Source: DATFXM01 sp035315885 (GTDB lineage Bacteria; Acidobacteriota; Blastocatellia; UBA7656). From it: a stretch of DNA of 17,447 bases. The notes under the pieces were generated by a model. The model saw nothing but the letters and a program-made list of their open reading frames with translations. It searched no databases and was not told the origin of the DNA. Of this stretch, positions 1-7,028 are shown in pieces. The stretch is taken from contig DATFXM010000035.1 in assembly GCA_035315885.1 (NCBI GenBank), positions 1 to 17,447 of the forward strand, in the 5' to 3' direction. The stretch's first letter is position 1, and each line of letters opens with the position of its first letter. Made by a program: the position numbers and the translations under genes.

Positions 1-231
1 GGAGGGCATGTTTCTCTCGCTCGTAGTTTCTATAAACAGAGCCCTCCTGGCGGAGGGCATGTTTCTCTCGCTCGTAGTTTCTATAAACAGAGCCCTCCTG
101 GCGGAGGGCATGTTTCTCTCGCTCGTAGTTTCTATAGACAGAGCCCTCCTGGCGGAGGGCATGTTTCTCTCGCTCGTAGTTTCTATAAACAGGCCCCTCC
201 TGTCGGAGGGGCACTCTGTTTATAACACGCG
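1..231. repeat. 51-bp tandem repeat array, four units, hairpin-forming
   Basis: Four head-to-tail units start at 1, 52, 103 and 154, and each of the first three is exactly 51 bp. Units 1 and 2 are identical. Unit 3 differs by one base (ATAGAC for ATAAAC). Unit 4 diverges at its 3' end, where the array finishes in a longer palindrome. At each unit junction GCCCTCC and GGAGGGC pair around the 4-nt loop TGGC (for example 41-58), so the transcript of either strand could fold into a row of short stable hairpins. Because 51 is a multiple of three, one frame stays open through the array, but it only encodes a repeated 17-residue peptide and is probably not a gene. The array touches the window edge, so it may have more copies to the left. 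A diverged, reverse-oriented copy lies at 5964-6007. This is a REP/BIME- or MITE-like intergenic repeat; its function is unknown. Confidence 0.9.
184..224. repeat. Compound palindrome closing the 51-bp array
   Basis: An outer arm TATAAACAG (184-192) pairs perfectly with CTGTTTATA (216-224). Directly inside it an 8-bp arm GCCCCTCC (193-200) pairs with GGAGGGGC (205-212) around the loop TGTC, leaving a 3-nt bulge ACT (213-215). It is followed by a TTTATAACACGCG-like motif (219-231) that recurs as TTTATAGCACGCG in the inverted-repeat element near 5923-5935. It may mark the end of the mobile or repeat unit. Confidence 0.8.
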
Positions 232-499
232 ATTCGATCAGAATGGCGCCAGCAGAGGGCGTCATTCTTGTCTTATTCACGTTCGACACCGATCCCTCTC
301 TCTCTCACGGCGATGTGGGGCGCGCGCCGCAGCAGCGCTGATCAGCATCGCGACAATCACGCCAAAGACCTCGACGTTCATAGGCATTCCGGTCGTCGGT
401 TTTGTCTTTTCCGGCTCATAGGCTCGAGCGGCCGCGGGTCGTTGTAAGACGCGACGATCGTTCCCTTGTTCGCTTGCGTCTTAGCCTCCTTGCGTTAAG
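232..499. other. Gene-poor leader region of the glycan operon
   Basis: Apart from the doubtful 36-residue minus-strand ORF, no convincing gene is seen. A promoter for the operon starting at 500 must lie here or upstream of the window, but no clear -35/-10 pair was recognised by eye. Confidence 0.4.
277..387 (-). CDS. Possible 36-residue membrane or exported micro-protein
   Basis: A short minus-strand reading frame runs from ATG at 387 (or ATG at 381, which has a GGA about 6 nt upstream) to TGA at 277-279. The peptide starts MNVEVFGVIVAMLIS after the second Met. It has one hydrophobic segment followed by an Ala-rich stretch and a highly basic Arg-rich tail, as in a tiny single-pass membrane peptide. 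There is no recognised family, no strong ribosome site and no operon partner. It sits alone in the gap between the repeat array and the glycosyltransferase operon and could be chance. Confidence 0.2.
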   Translation of the reverse strand: MPMNVEVFGVIVAMLISAAAARAPHRRERERDRCRT

Positions 500-1723
500 A
501 TGTTCGCCTTGGTGGACCCACAGCTCAGACACAAAGCTCTGTATGCGGCCTTTGACATCTTCCCTTCGCGCAAAGGCGCCGCCGTTCACATCAACAGGAT
601 GGCCACAACCCTGTTCGATGCGGCGGACGGTGGACTGCTGTACGTACTCGGCGACGATAACCTTCCCCTCTATCAGCGGGAAAACAACACCGAAGTCATC
701 AGGTTCGTCCCAGATGCCGAGAACTTCCTCGATCGCACGCTAGAGTTTGGACGCGCGCTGGCTCGAATCTTACGCCAGCAGCAGGACTGTTTGAACATCT
801 GCCACTTCCGCGATCCATGGTGCGGTGTTCCGATACTCACCAATCGAACGCGGCATTCAACCGCGATTTACGAAGTGAACGGCTTGCCCTCAATCGAGCT
901 TCCGTATCGCTTTCGGCATATTGCGAAGCGGACACTCGACAAGATTCGAGCGGCCGAAGAGTTCTGCTGGTCCGAAGCGGACCTGGTCATAACGGCTTCC
1001 TCAACATTGAGGCATAATCTGGTTTCGATTGGCGTACCGCCGGAAAAAATCAGCGTGATACCAAACGGCGCGGATCTCCGGCCTCGGCCCGCGGCGCCTC
1101 CCGACGCGCCTGGCCGCTACATCATCTACTTAGGCGCTCTCCAGCGGTGGCAGGGACTCGACAACCTTCTGAGAGCAATGGCTCGACTCGCGGACCTTGA
1201 CGACCTTTCGCTGGTGATCTGTTCGGCGACTCATCATCGTCACGCAAAGCCTTACCGAAAGCTGGCCGAAAGACTCGGTGTTGCCGAACGCACGATATGG
1301 ATGTACTCGCTGAATGAGACCGACCTTCTCTCCTGGCTTGCGGGTGCGAGTTTATCGGTGGCGCCACTCGCGGAGTGCTCGCGCAATATCGATCAGGGAT
1401 GTGCGCCGCTAAAGATTCTCGAATCGATGGCAGCAGGCGTACCGGTAGTTGCCAGCGACTTGCCGTCCGTCAGGGAATTTGTCACCGATCGCGTAGACGG
1501 TTGGCTGGTGCGGCCCGATCGGCCTTCAGAGCTCGCAATGGCGATTCGCGTACTGCTCGAGTATCCGCAGCGGCTCCGATCAATGGCCGAAGCCGCGCGG
1601 TCAAAGATCGAAGCCGAGTTTACCTGGGACGCTTCCCTTATTCGTTTGAGTTCGCTTTATTCCAAGATTCTGGCAACAGACAGCCACAAGTCAGTGCGCT
1701 CGCTGTTAGACGTTGTGAACTGA
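500..1723 (+). CDS. GT4-like GT-B glycosyltransferase (first of operon)
   Basis: This 407-residue protein looks like a family-4 glycosyltransferase, which transfers a sugar from an activated nucleotide donor to a growing glycan at the cytoplasmic face of the membrane. The N-terminal half has the glycine-containing acceptor-side loop (around residues 23-35, SRKGAAVHINRMA). The linker has the usual IPNGADL (187-193). The C-terminal Rossmann half opens with YLGALQRWQGLD (210-221) and contains the donor-site block PLKILESMAAGVPVVASD (303-320). The first Glu of the classical E-x7-E pair is Gly here; the second (Glu308) is kept, a variant seen in the PLKILE subgroup. ATG 500 is used because an in-frame stop lies at 482-484, although the ribosome site is weak. 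The gene ends 4 bp before the next. Family assignment is firm; donor and acceptor are unknown. Confidence 0.88.
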   Translation: MFALVDPQLRHKALYAAFDIFPSRKGAAVHINRMATTLFDAADGGLLYVLGDDNLPLYQRENNTEVIRFVPDAENFLDRTLEFGRALARILRQQQDCLNICHFRDPWCGVPILTNRTRHSTAIYEVNGLPSIELPYRFRHIAKRTLDKIRAAEEFCWSEADLVITASSTLRHNLVSIGVPPEKISVIPNGADLRPRPAAPPDAPGRYIIYLGALQRWQGLDNLLRAMARLADLDDLSLVICSATHHRHAKPYRKLAERLGVAERTIWMYSLNETDLLSWLAGASLSVAPLAECSRNIDQGCAPLKILESMAAGVPVVASDLPSVREFVTDRVDGWLVRPDRPSELAMAIRVLLEYPQRLRSMAEAARSKIEAEFTWDASLIRLSSLYSKILATDSHKSVRSLLDVVN

Positions 1724-1727
1724 GGAC

Positions 1728-2594
1728 ATGAATCCAATAAGCGAATACAGAGCCTACTCTTCGCTTTCGGCCGAACAGAAGGAGTTCGTCACCAAAAAGC
1801 AGATCGAGTCAGAGCGCTCACCAGCCGAGTGGCTGGAGTTTGCAACGGGCATAGCAAAGTTCGACACCGTCAGCGATTCGCTCAAGAAAACTGCCAAGAT
1901 CGGGTGCGCTATCAGCGGTGCTCTCTTCTTTATCGGAATCTTCTTGATCGCGGTGTTCGTGGGATTCTTTATGATCGCGATCGGTCTTTTGGCCGGCATA
2001 GTGCTGATGATAACGCTCGCCTTTCTTGCAAAAGTCGACCTGCATAACAACTTTCGCGAATGCGTATTTCCTCTTCTTTCGGTGCTGCGGGAAGAAATGA
2101 CCGAGGGCGAACGGCTCTACTTGAAGTTGGATTTCCGCGGAAAGACCTCTTCCGAAAAAGAGCTTCTGAACGCGCGAAGGTCTGCGACCGGTCGTCAGGA
2201 GCAGTTCTACCACGATGAATGGATGATCGGGCGCGCAACGCTTGCAGACGGCACACGACTTGATCTGCGTGTCGTAGATCTCGTCCGTAAGCGTAAGCAA
2301 ACCAAACGAAGCCGAAGTGGCAAGACCAAGACGAAAACAAAGTACAAGATCAAGACGATGATTGAAGCGAAGCTCGGCCTTAAGCAGGATGACTATGCCG
2401 CCGTGAGTGACACGCCGCTGAAATCAAAAAGCGAGAGTGTCGATGTGAAGGTTGGCGATAAGAGAAACGCGATTCGAGTCCGGCGATTCCTGCTAGCCTC
2501 GGACACCAATACCGTTCTGGATTTTGGGCAGGTGCTGGGTGCAATCGGGGCAGCGTACGCCCGAGCCACACTAAAGCAAGACGACGAGAAATAA
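1728..2594 (+). CDS. Unknown membrane protein with two adjacent TM segments
   Basis: This 288-residue protein matches no family I recognise. Residues 1-56 are hydrophilic and charged. Residues about 58-78 and 80-101 form two hydrophobic helices separated by a very short turn (a hairpin in the membrane). The remaining roughly 187 residues are soluble and mixed alpha/beta in character, with a strongly basic patch at about 187-210 (Lys/Arg/Thr-rich) that could contact phospholipid or anionic polymer. ATG 1728 follows a GAGGAC ribosome site only 4 bp after the preceding glycosyltransferase stop. The stop codon overlaps the next start by one base (TAATG). Translation coupling suggests it works with the neighbouring glycosyltransferases, perhaps as a membrane scaffold or export-associated factor; that is inference. 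Confidence 0.75.
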   Translation: MNPISEYRAYSSLSAEQKEFVTKKQIESERSPAEWLEFATGIAKFDTVSDSLKKTAKIGCAISGALFFIGIFLIAVFVGFFMIAIGLLAGIVLMITLAFLAKVDLHNNFRECVFPLLSVLREEMTEGERLYLKLDFRGKTSSEKELLNARRSATGRQEQFYHDEWMIGRATLADGTRLDLRVVDLVRKRKQTKRSRSGKTKTKTKYKIKTMIEAKLGLKQDDYAAVSDTPLKSKSESVDVKVGDKRNAIRVRRFLLASDTNTVLDFGQVLGAIGAAYARATLKQDDEK

Positions 2595-2980
2595 TGACTG
2601 GAACCTGTGCGGTCAAACGCGGATTCTTTGTGCTTCGAGACTGCGGCAGCTCGGCAGCCTCGCAATGCTCCATCTGTCAGCGCCCAATCTGCTACCAGCA
2701 CATGGTCACTCGCGGTACGACCAACTTCTGCGTCGAATGCAATGCGCGCCAGTTATCGGAGGAAGAAAAGCGCGCGCGGTTACAGGACCCGGAAGATGAC
2801 GTAGGCTTCTACGCCTACCGCTCGGGCTTCTACAATCGTTACGGGTACAGTCCATTCTATTCGGGCCTGTACTACGACTCCTACTACGACGAGTATGATT
2901 TGCGCTCGTTTGCCGATGCTGGAGACGACAGCGTCGGGCGAGACGACGATAGCGGCGTAGCCGGTTTCACCGACAGTTGA
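2594..2980 (+). CDS. Small Cys-rich (B-box/zinc-ribbon-like) protein with Tyr-rich tail
   Basis: This 128-residue protein has an N-terminal Cys cluster and a low-complexity tail. The metal-ligand candidates are Cys17, Cys25, Cys28, Cys33, His36, Cys46 and Cys49, in the order C-x2-C, C-x2-H, C-x2-C. This resembles a B-box or LIM-like zinc fold rather than a DNA-binding finger. Residues about 80-104 are unusually Tyr-rich (repeated YY and FY pairs), and the last 25 residues are Asp/Ser/Gly-rich. There is no signal peptide or TM segment. Its ATG overlaps the stop of the membrane-protein gene, so the two are probably translated together and may form a complex. No specific function can be named. 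The Tyr/Asp tail could be a flexible interaction segment or a site of modification. Confidence 0.72.
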   Translation: MTGTCAVKRGFFVLRDCGSSAASQCSICQRPICYQHMVTRGTTNFCVECNARQLSEEEKRARLQDPEDDVGFYAYRSGFYNRYGYSPFYSGLYYDSYYDEYDLRSFADAGDDSVGRDDDSGVAGFTDS

Positions 2981-2985
2981 AAACA

Positions 2986-3003
2986 GTTGCGCGTTGGCGC
3001 AAC
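2986..3003 (+). repeat. Short GC-rich hairpin between operon genes
   Basis: GTTGCGC and GCGCAAC form a perfect 7-bp stem around the loop GTTG, just after the stop of the Cys-rich gene and 29 nt before the next ATG. No T-run follows, so it is not a standard terminator. It could modulate mRNA stability or start-site access within the operon. Confidence 0.45.
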
Positions 3004-3032
3004 GGCCTCTCACTACCTGCCAACGAGGGAAG

Positions 3033-4229
3033 ATGCAGGATAGATCTCAATTACGAGTTCTCTGGATAACCGAGAACTACCCGCCCGCCCAAGGCGGAAT
3101 GGCACAGTCATGCGATCGGATAGTTGATTCGCTGATGCGTGCGGGGCTTCGCGTGGATGTTGTGCATTTTACCGGCCGAGTCACGGCGATGAGATCGGAG
3201 CGCTTGCACAGCGGGAGCATTTTGGAATGCCCACCCGGAGTGGATCCGGCTCACGCAATGAACTGCGCCTGGAATTGGATCTCATTGCAGAACACATCGC
3301 CGGACATTACTCACGTTGTAGCGTTTGGCGGGACGCTGCCGATGTTGGCGGCGCCGGTGTATGCAGCATGGCTGGGAGTGCCTCTCGTGACTCTGATTCG
3401 CGGGAACGATTTCGACACTGCAATATTCGCCCCGCGCCGCTCAACCGTATTGCAGGACGCGTTGAGACGATCAGCGCGAGTCTGCGTGGTCAGTCGCGAT
3501 AAAGCTTCAAAAATCAACGCCCTTTATCCAGATGTTTGCCCGATCTGGATTCCCAACGGAATTGACCTGGAATACTGGGAGGCCTTGCCATCTCAAAAAC
3601 ACGCGGCCGAATGCTGGAAACGCGAGACGGTTCAAGGGGGCAGACGAGTTCTTGGACTCTTCGGACACATAAAACAGAAGAAGGGTGGCTTGTTCTTTCT
3701 TGAAGCGCTGCACCGTTCGGGACAGGCTTCGCGGTTCCATGTTCTTTTCGTGGGCGACCTCGATCAGGAGATTGTTGATTGGCTCGCTGCGCACCAGGAC
3801 GAAATTCATTCTAGCTGCTATCCGTTCATGGATCGGTATGAACTTTTAAGGTGGTATTCGTCGTGCGACTTTGTGGTGATCCCATCTTTTTACGATGGGC
3901 TTCCGAACGTGCTGCTGGAAGCGTGTGCGCTTGGCGTTCCGGTACTCGCTTCTACTGCCGGCGGAATGCGCGATGTGCTCGAGGATGGACGTCACGGGTT
4001 TCTGTTCGGACCCGGAGACTCCGGCAGTTGCGGAACCGCTCTGATCGGCGCCGCGCGTTGCAGTGCAGACGCCCACAAACGCATGGGCCACGAGTGCCGC
4101 CTGCTGGTCGAGACGAACCTTACGGCGGAAATCGAAGCAGCAAAATACATATCAACATTGATCGAGACAGTGCCGTGCGGCGAAACGAGCGAAAGCTACC
4201 AGGACACAACAAGTTTCTACGGAGAATGA
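3033..4229 (+). CDS. GT4-like GT-B glycosyltransferase (second of operon)
   Basis: This 398-residue family-4 glycosyltransferase begins with RVLWITENYPPAQGGM (residues 8-23), the N-terminal Rossmann strand and Gly-Gly acceptor loop. It continues with IRGNDFD (122-128) and the linker IPNGIDLEYW (173-182). The donor half starts LGLFGHIKQKKGG (207-219) and holds PSFYDGLPNVLLEA (284-297), where Asp288 and Glu296 form a D-x7-E version of the usual E-x7-E pair. ATG 3033 is preferred over a TTG at 2994 because GAGGGA lies directly upstream and the family's N-terminus starts only a few residues later. It is separated from the upstream gene by 52 bp and from the downstream lipoprotein gene by one base, so it belongs to the same transcript. 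Probable role: adding a hexose-type sugar to a surface glycan; substrates unknown. Confidence 0.9.
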   Translation: MQDRSQLRVLWITENYPPAQGGMAQSCDRIVDSLMRAGLRVDVVHFTGRVTAMRSERLHSGSILECPPGVDPAHAMNCAWNWISLQNTSPDITHVVAFGGTLPMLAAPVYAAWLGVPLVTLIRGNDFDTAIFAPRRSTVLQDALRRSARVCVVSRDKASKINALYPDVCPIWIPNGIDLEYWEALPSQKHAAECWKRETVQGGRRVLGLFGHIKQKKGGLFFLEALHRSGQASRFHVLFVGDLDQEIVDWLAAHQDEIHSSCYPFMDRYELLRWYSSCDFVVIPSFYDGLPNVLLEACALGVPVLASTAGGMRDVLEDGRHGFLFGPGDSGSCGTALIGAARCSADAHKRMGHECRLLVETNLTAEIEAAKYISTLIETVPCGETSESYQDTTSFYGE

Positions 4230-4230
4230 C

Positions 4231-4878
4231 GTGAATACGAAACTAAGAGCATTACTGCTGCTCACAATCTGTTCGATGGGCGCAGTTCTTCTTTCAGCCT
4301 GTTCGAAAGAAGCGAAACGCGAGAAACCACGAGCGGCGCGCGCCGACTCAGCCGAAGGCGATTGGGTCAAAATCAAATCGCCCGATAACAAACAGGTCGC
4401 ACAAATCAAGATTGAAGGCTCGACTACGAAAGTGGAGTTCGGATCTACCAGCCTCGAGGGAGAAGAAAAGGAAAGCGGCAAACGCAAGTACAGCGGCGCG
4501 TCGGGTGCGAATACGATCGAAGTGAAGTCAGAGGCTGACGAGTTCAAGGTACGCACTGCGGACGGCAAGCTGTTGTGGAAGGTGAAACTCCAGCCGGAGA
4601 AGATCAAGATCGCTAACAGCGAAGAAATGAACGGAGCCATTTCCGTCGAGAGCAAGGACGCGGAAAGGCTGAAGGTCTCCCGGGGTGAGACCGAGATTGG
4701 TCGCGTTCTTTTGCGAGGCGAGCGGGGCAAGATAAAGGTCGAGGACCAGTCTGGGACTGTCGTGTTTGACGCTAACTACAACAGACTTTCGGCGGCGTTC
4801 GGCGTTCTCCTGATGAGCGAAATCGCGGAGAACGAACGCTACATCATCATGGCAGAGATTCTGGCGCGTGGCCGATGA
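4231..4878 (+). CDS. Predicted lipoprotein of unknown function
   Basis: The 215-residue product starts at GTG 4231, preceded by GGAG at 4221-4224. It has a lipoprotein signal: a basic start, a hydrophobic run, and lipobox LSAC with the lipidated Cys24. The mature part is highly charged and rich in Lys and Glu. It has short alternating beta-like segments containing the phrase VKIKSPDNKQVAQIKIEG (about residues 46-63) and later related strands such as WKVKLQPEKIKI, so it may be a small repeat-built beta domain. No enzymatic motif is seen. The gene begins one base after the glycosyltransferase stop, and its own stop overlaps the next ATG by 4 bp (ATGA), so it is translationally coupled to both. 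It probably sits on the periplasmic side of an envelope membrane and may assist transport or attachment of the glycan made by its neighbours; that is inference. Confidence 0.75.
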   Translation: MNTKLRALLLLTICSMGAVLLSACSKEAKREKPRAARADSAEGDWVKIKSPDNKQVAQIKIEGSTTKVEFGSTSLEGEEKESGKRKYSGASGANTIEVKSEADEFKVRTADGKLLWKVKLQPEKIKIANSEEMNGAISVESKDAERLKVSRGETEIGRVLLRGERGKIKVEDQSGTVVFDANYNRLSAAFGVLLMSEIAENERYIIMAEILARGR

Positions 4879-5798
4879 TACTCTATTACGCAATTGGAGG
4901 CGGGCTCGGACACCTGACTCGAGCACGCGCCGTAGCCCATACGCTTGGATTCAACGATCGAATTGCGGTGTTAACCGCTTCCCAGTTCTCGTCAGACCCG
5001 CGCGTGACCGCAGGACTGGAGATCATCAAAGTACCTCGCTGCTTTGAACGAAACCTCGCTGAGTATCGTCACTGGCTACAAACCCTGCTTTGTCGATTGC
5101 AACCCACGGACTTTTACCTGGACACCTTTCCCGCGGGAATCATCGGCGAGTTCTGCAATTTCTCGTTTCCATCGGGCGTGAGTTTGCACTACATCGCGCG
5201 CTTGTTGCGTTTTGCACGCTATGAAGATGAAATGATTGGCGCACCGCCGGCATTCAAGAGAACTTACGTGCTGGAGCAGCTCGGGGAGCTTCAATATCAC
5301 TTTGTGTCAGACGCTTCGGTGGAAACGTTGCCGCTAATTTTGATCGACCCTCCGATGGTCCCAGACGTTGAGACAGACAGGGCGATCCGCATTGTCGAAC
5401 AAAGCGGCCCTTTCTGGGTCGTAGTACACAGCGGACCACCGCAGGAGGTTCAGCAGCTCATCCAATACGCCCACGAGCTTCGTTCAAGCGAAGGCAGCGA
5501 GGCAGCCATTGTTGTGGTCTCTCCTCGCGGACAACAAACGATCGCCGTTGTGGAAGACGGCGCGCGTGACCGAGAGGTTTGCGCACATCTGCATCTGTAC
5601 CCCGCGCGTGTTCTGTTTCAGTCTGCGCGGAGGATTATTACGGCGTGCGGCTTCAACGTGATGCGGGAGACTGAAGAGTTTGCTGAGAAGCACCGGTTCG
5701 TTCCATTTGAACGTCGCTTCGACGATCAATTCCTACGCGCGAGGAGGAGAAGGGGAGGAGGACGTGGAGAAGGGGCGAAGGGGCGACGCGGATGTTGA
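4875..5798 (+). CDS. MurG-like GT-B glycosyltransferase, C-terminus altered by a repeat element
   Basis: This 307-residue protein starts MILYYAIGGGLGHLTRARA. The GGGLGHLTR loop (residues 8-16) is the N-terminal signature of MurG-like and related predicted GT-B glycosyltransferases. The C-terminal half keeps the late donor-domain pattern TACGFNVMRETEEF followed by PFERRFDDQFLRAR, which matches the end of such proteins. It is somewhat short for the family, and no clear nucleotide-sugar His/Glu pair could be assigned. From about residue 288 onward the sequence is low-complexity Arg/Gly (RRRRGGGRGEG), encoded by the left arm of the inverted-repeat element at 5738-6158. The natural stop has evidently been replaced by one inside the repeat. 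The ATG overlaps the lipoprotein stop, making this the last gene of the operon. It probably transfers a sugar in the same glycan pathway. Confidence 0.75.
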   Translation: MILYYAIGGGLGHLTRARAVAHTLGFNDRIAVLTASQFSSDPRVTAGLEIIKVPRCFERNLAEYRHWLQTLLCRLQPTDFYLDTFPAGIIGEFCNFSFPSGVSLHYIARLLRFARYEDEMIGAPPAFKRTYVLEQLGELQYHFVSDASVETLPLILIDPPMVPDVETDRAIRIVEQSGPFWVVVHSGPPQEVQQLIQYAHELRSSEGSEAAIVVVSPRGQQTIAVVEDGARDREVCAHLHLYPARVLFQSARRIITACGFNVMRETEEFAEKHRFVPFERRFDDQFLRARRRRGGGRGEGAKGRRGC

Positions 5799-5812
5799 GT
5801 GATCGTTTGTAG

Positions 5813-5908
5813 CCGCAACGTGTCTTACACAAATCCAGCCGCAAAGTGTTCTACGCTGATCCGTAACGTGTTCTACGCAGATCCGCGATGTGGTCTACGC
5901 AAAATCGG
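5813..5908 (+). repeat. 22-bp tandem repeats, four copies, in the left arm
   Basis: Units begin at 5813, 5839, 5861 and 5883 with consensus CCGYAACGTGTTCTACGCAG plus AT. The first unit carries a 4-bp extension (period 26), the others are 22 bp apart. The right arm of the inverted-repeat element carries only one matching copy (about 6068-6089, reversed), so the left arm has expanded or the right arm has contracted. Confidence 0.8.
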
Positions 5909-5963
5909 GTCGGTAGGGAATCTTTATAGCACGCGTGACGATGGCACCGATCGCACTCCGTGA

Positions 5964-6007
5964 GGAGGCCTTCTATGATCTACGTCGAGCGATCGATGTT
6001 GCCCTCC
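5964..6007 (-). repeat. Diverged reverse copy of the 51-bp repeat
   Basis: Read on the plus strand it opens with GGAGGCCT and ends ATGTTGCCCTCC, with CTACGTCGAGCGA between. The reverse complement of the left-edge unit reads GGAGGGCT ... CTACGAGCGA ... ACATGCCCTCC in the same order and nearly the same spacing (44 versus 47 bp). This links the array at 1-231 to the interior of the element at 5738-6158. Confidence 0.6.
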
Positions 6008-6158
6008 CTCACCAAGGGCGTTTTGTCCACCGAACGCGTGCTATAAACATTCCCCGTCGCCTCGATTTGTGTAGAGCACGTTGCCGCTGCAAACGACTAC
6101 TCAACATCCGCGTCGCCCCTTCGCCCATTCGCCCCTTCTCCGCGTCTCTCCTCCCGCG

Positions 6159-7028
6159 TCACCGCGTCACTCTCCCATCATTCACCCTGTCGATGAGTCT
6201 CCGGATCCACGATTCAAGACCCGGGTCCGCCTTTAGCGCCTTTTCGAAGTCCTTCATTCCCTCGGCTTCTTTGCCTTGCATTACTTTCGCAATTCCGCGA
6301 TTCCCGTACGCCACCGCGATCGAATCCAGTTCCAGTGCCCGATCATAGTCCGCAATCGCTTTGTCCATCTCTCCGATGTCCAGGTATGCATTTGCGCGGT
6401 TGTAGTAGGACGCAGCAAAACGCGGGGCGATCTTGAGGGCCCGTCCAAAGTCGGCGATTGCCAACTCGAGATTCCCCTTCTTTAGCCACGCGCAACCGCG
6501 CGTGTTATAGGCTTCGACCATCTTGGGGTTCAGTTCTATCGCTTTGGTCGAATCAGCGATGGCGCCGTCCGTGTTGCCCGTCTGTGCTCGGACGATGGCT
6601 CGGTTGCAATAGCCCACAGATTGCTTTGGATCGAGGCTGAGGCCGCGATCGAAGTCTGCCAGTGCACCCTCAAGGTCTCCCAAGTTCTGCCTTGCACTCG
6701 CGCGATTCAGATAGGCCGCTGCAAACTTGGGATCTATCGAAATCGCTACGTCGAAATCTGCTATGGCTCCTTCCAGATCGTGCTGGGCATAGCGAACGCT
6801 TCCGCGATTGTAGTAGGGCAACGCCCACGCAGGCTCGAAAGCAATCGCGGCGTCTATATCCGCAATCGCTCCGCTCAGGTCCCCTCTTGCGAATTTCGTC
6901 GCCGCGCGCTCTCGATACGCGGCAGCGGAACGCGAGGCCTGCGCCAGCGATACCGAACAGGCAAGCACTAGAATGTGAATGATTGAAAATAGCAGGTTCC
7001 TTTTGGCTACACTTACTTTCCCGCTCAT
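6159..7028 (-). CDS. Exported seven-TPR repeat protein
   Basis: This 289-residue protein has an N-terminal signal sequence (hydrophobic core about residues 11-28, likely cleavage after AQA). It then consists almost entirely of about seven 34-residue tetratricopeptide repeats. Each carries the pattern Y-x-NRG/A ... GD-x-x-x-AIADFDxAI-x-x-xP, for example YYNRGSVRYAQHDLEGAIA. Such proteins are periplasmic or outer-membrane-associated scaffolds with no catalytic role. ATG 7028 is chosen because AAAGGA lies 4 nt upstream and the signal peptide begins right after. It lies 268 bp downstream of the TonB-dependent receptor gene on the same strand and may share its transcript. The 3' end stops at the edge of the inverted-repeat element, convergent with the glycan operon. 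The binding partner is unknown. Confidence 0.88.
   Translation of the reverse strand: MSGKVSVAKRNLLFSIIHILVLACSVSLAQASRSAAAYRERAATKFARGDLSGAIADIDAAIAFEPAWALPYYNRGSVRYAQHDLEGAIADFDVAISIDPKFAAAYLNRASARQNLGDLEGALADFDRGLSLDPKQSVGYCNRAIVRAQTGNTDGAIADSTKAIELNPKMVEAYNTRGCAWLKKGNLELAIADFGRALKIAPRFAASYYNRANAYLDIGEMDKAIADYDRALELDSIAVAYGNRGIAKVMQGKEAEGMKDFEKALKADPGLESWIRRLIDRVNDGRVTR

Larger units (their letters stand above)
5738..6158. mobile_element. MITE-like imperfect inverted-repeat element
   Basis: Two arms are reverse complements. The outer block at 5780-5800 matches 6099-6119 perfectly over 21 bp, with flanking similarity out to the purine-rich GGAGAAGGGGCGAA ends (5766 onward and back to about 6147) and inward through the CGTTTG...GCAACGTG part. 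An inner block at 5916-5936 matches 6034-6054 with one mismatch and includes TTTATAGCACGCGT. The centre (5937-6033) has no ORF worth calling. It holds a diverged, inverted copy of the 51-bp repeat seen at the left edge of the window. No transposase is present. The element fills the gap between two convergent genes exactly, so it may also act as a bidirectional transcription stop. The outer boundaries are estimates. Confidence 0.75.

Noticed and set aside
1..231. Possible CRISPR array
   Set aside because: Units are directly adjacent with no variable spacers, and no cas genes are nearby. It is a simple tandem repeat.
8..421. Long open frame running through the tandem repeats with a repeated 17-residue peptide
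   Set aside because: The frame stays open only because the 51-bp period is divisible by three. The non-repeat part has no protein-like features, and no ribosome site is seen.
1818..2340. Minus-strand open frames opposite the two-TM membrane protein
   Set aside because: They overlap a translationally coupled operon gene. The plus-strand frame has TM helices, a ribosome site and tight junctions, while the opposite frames have none.
2986..3003. Intrinsic terminator within the glycan operon
   Set aside because: The 7-bp stem is not followed by a T-run, and the next gene's ribosome site follows within 30 bp, so a full stop of transcription is unlikely.
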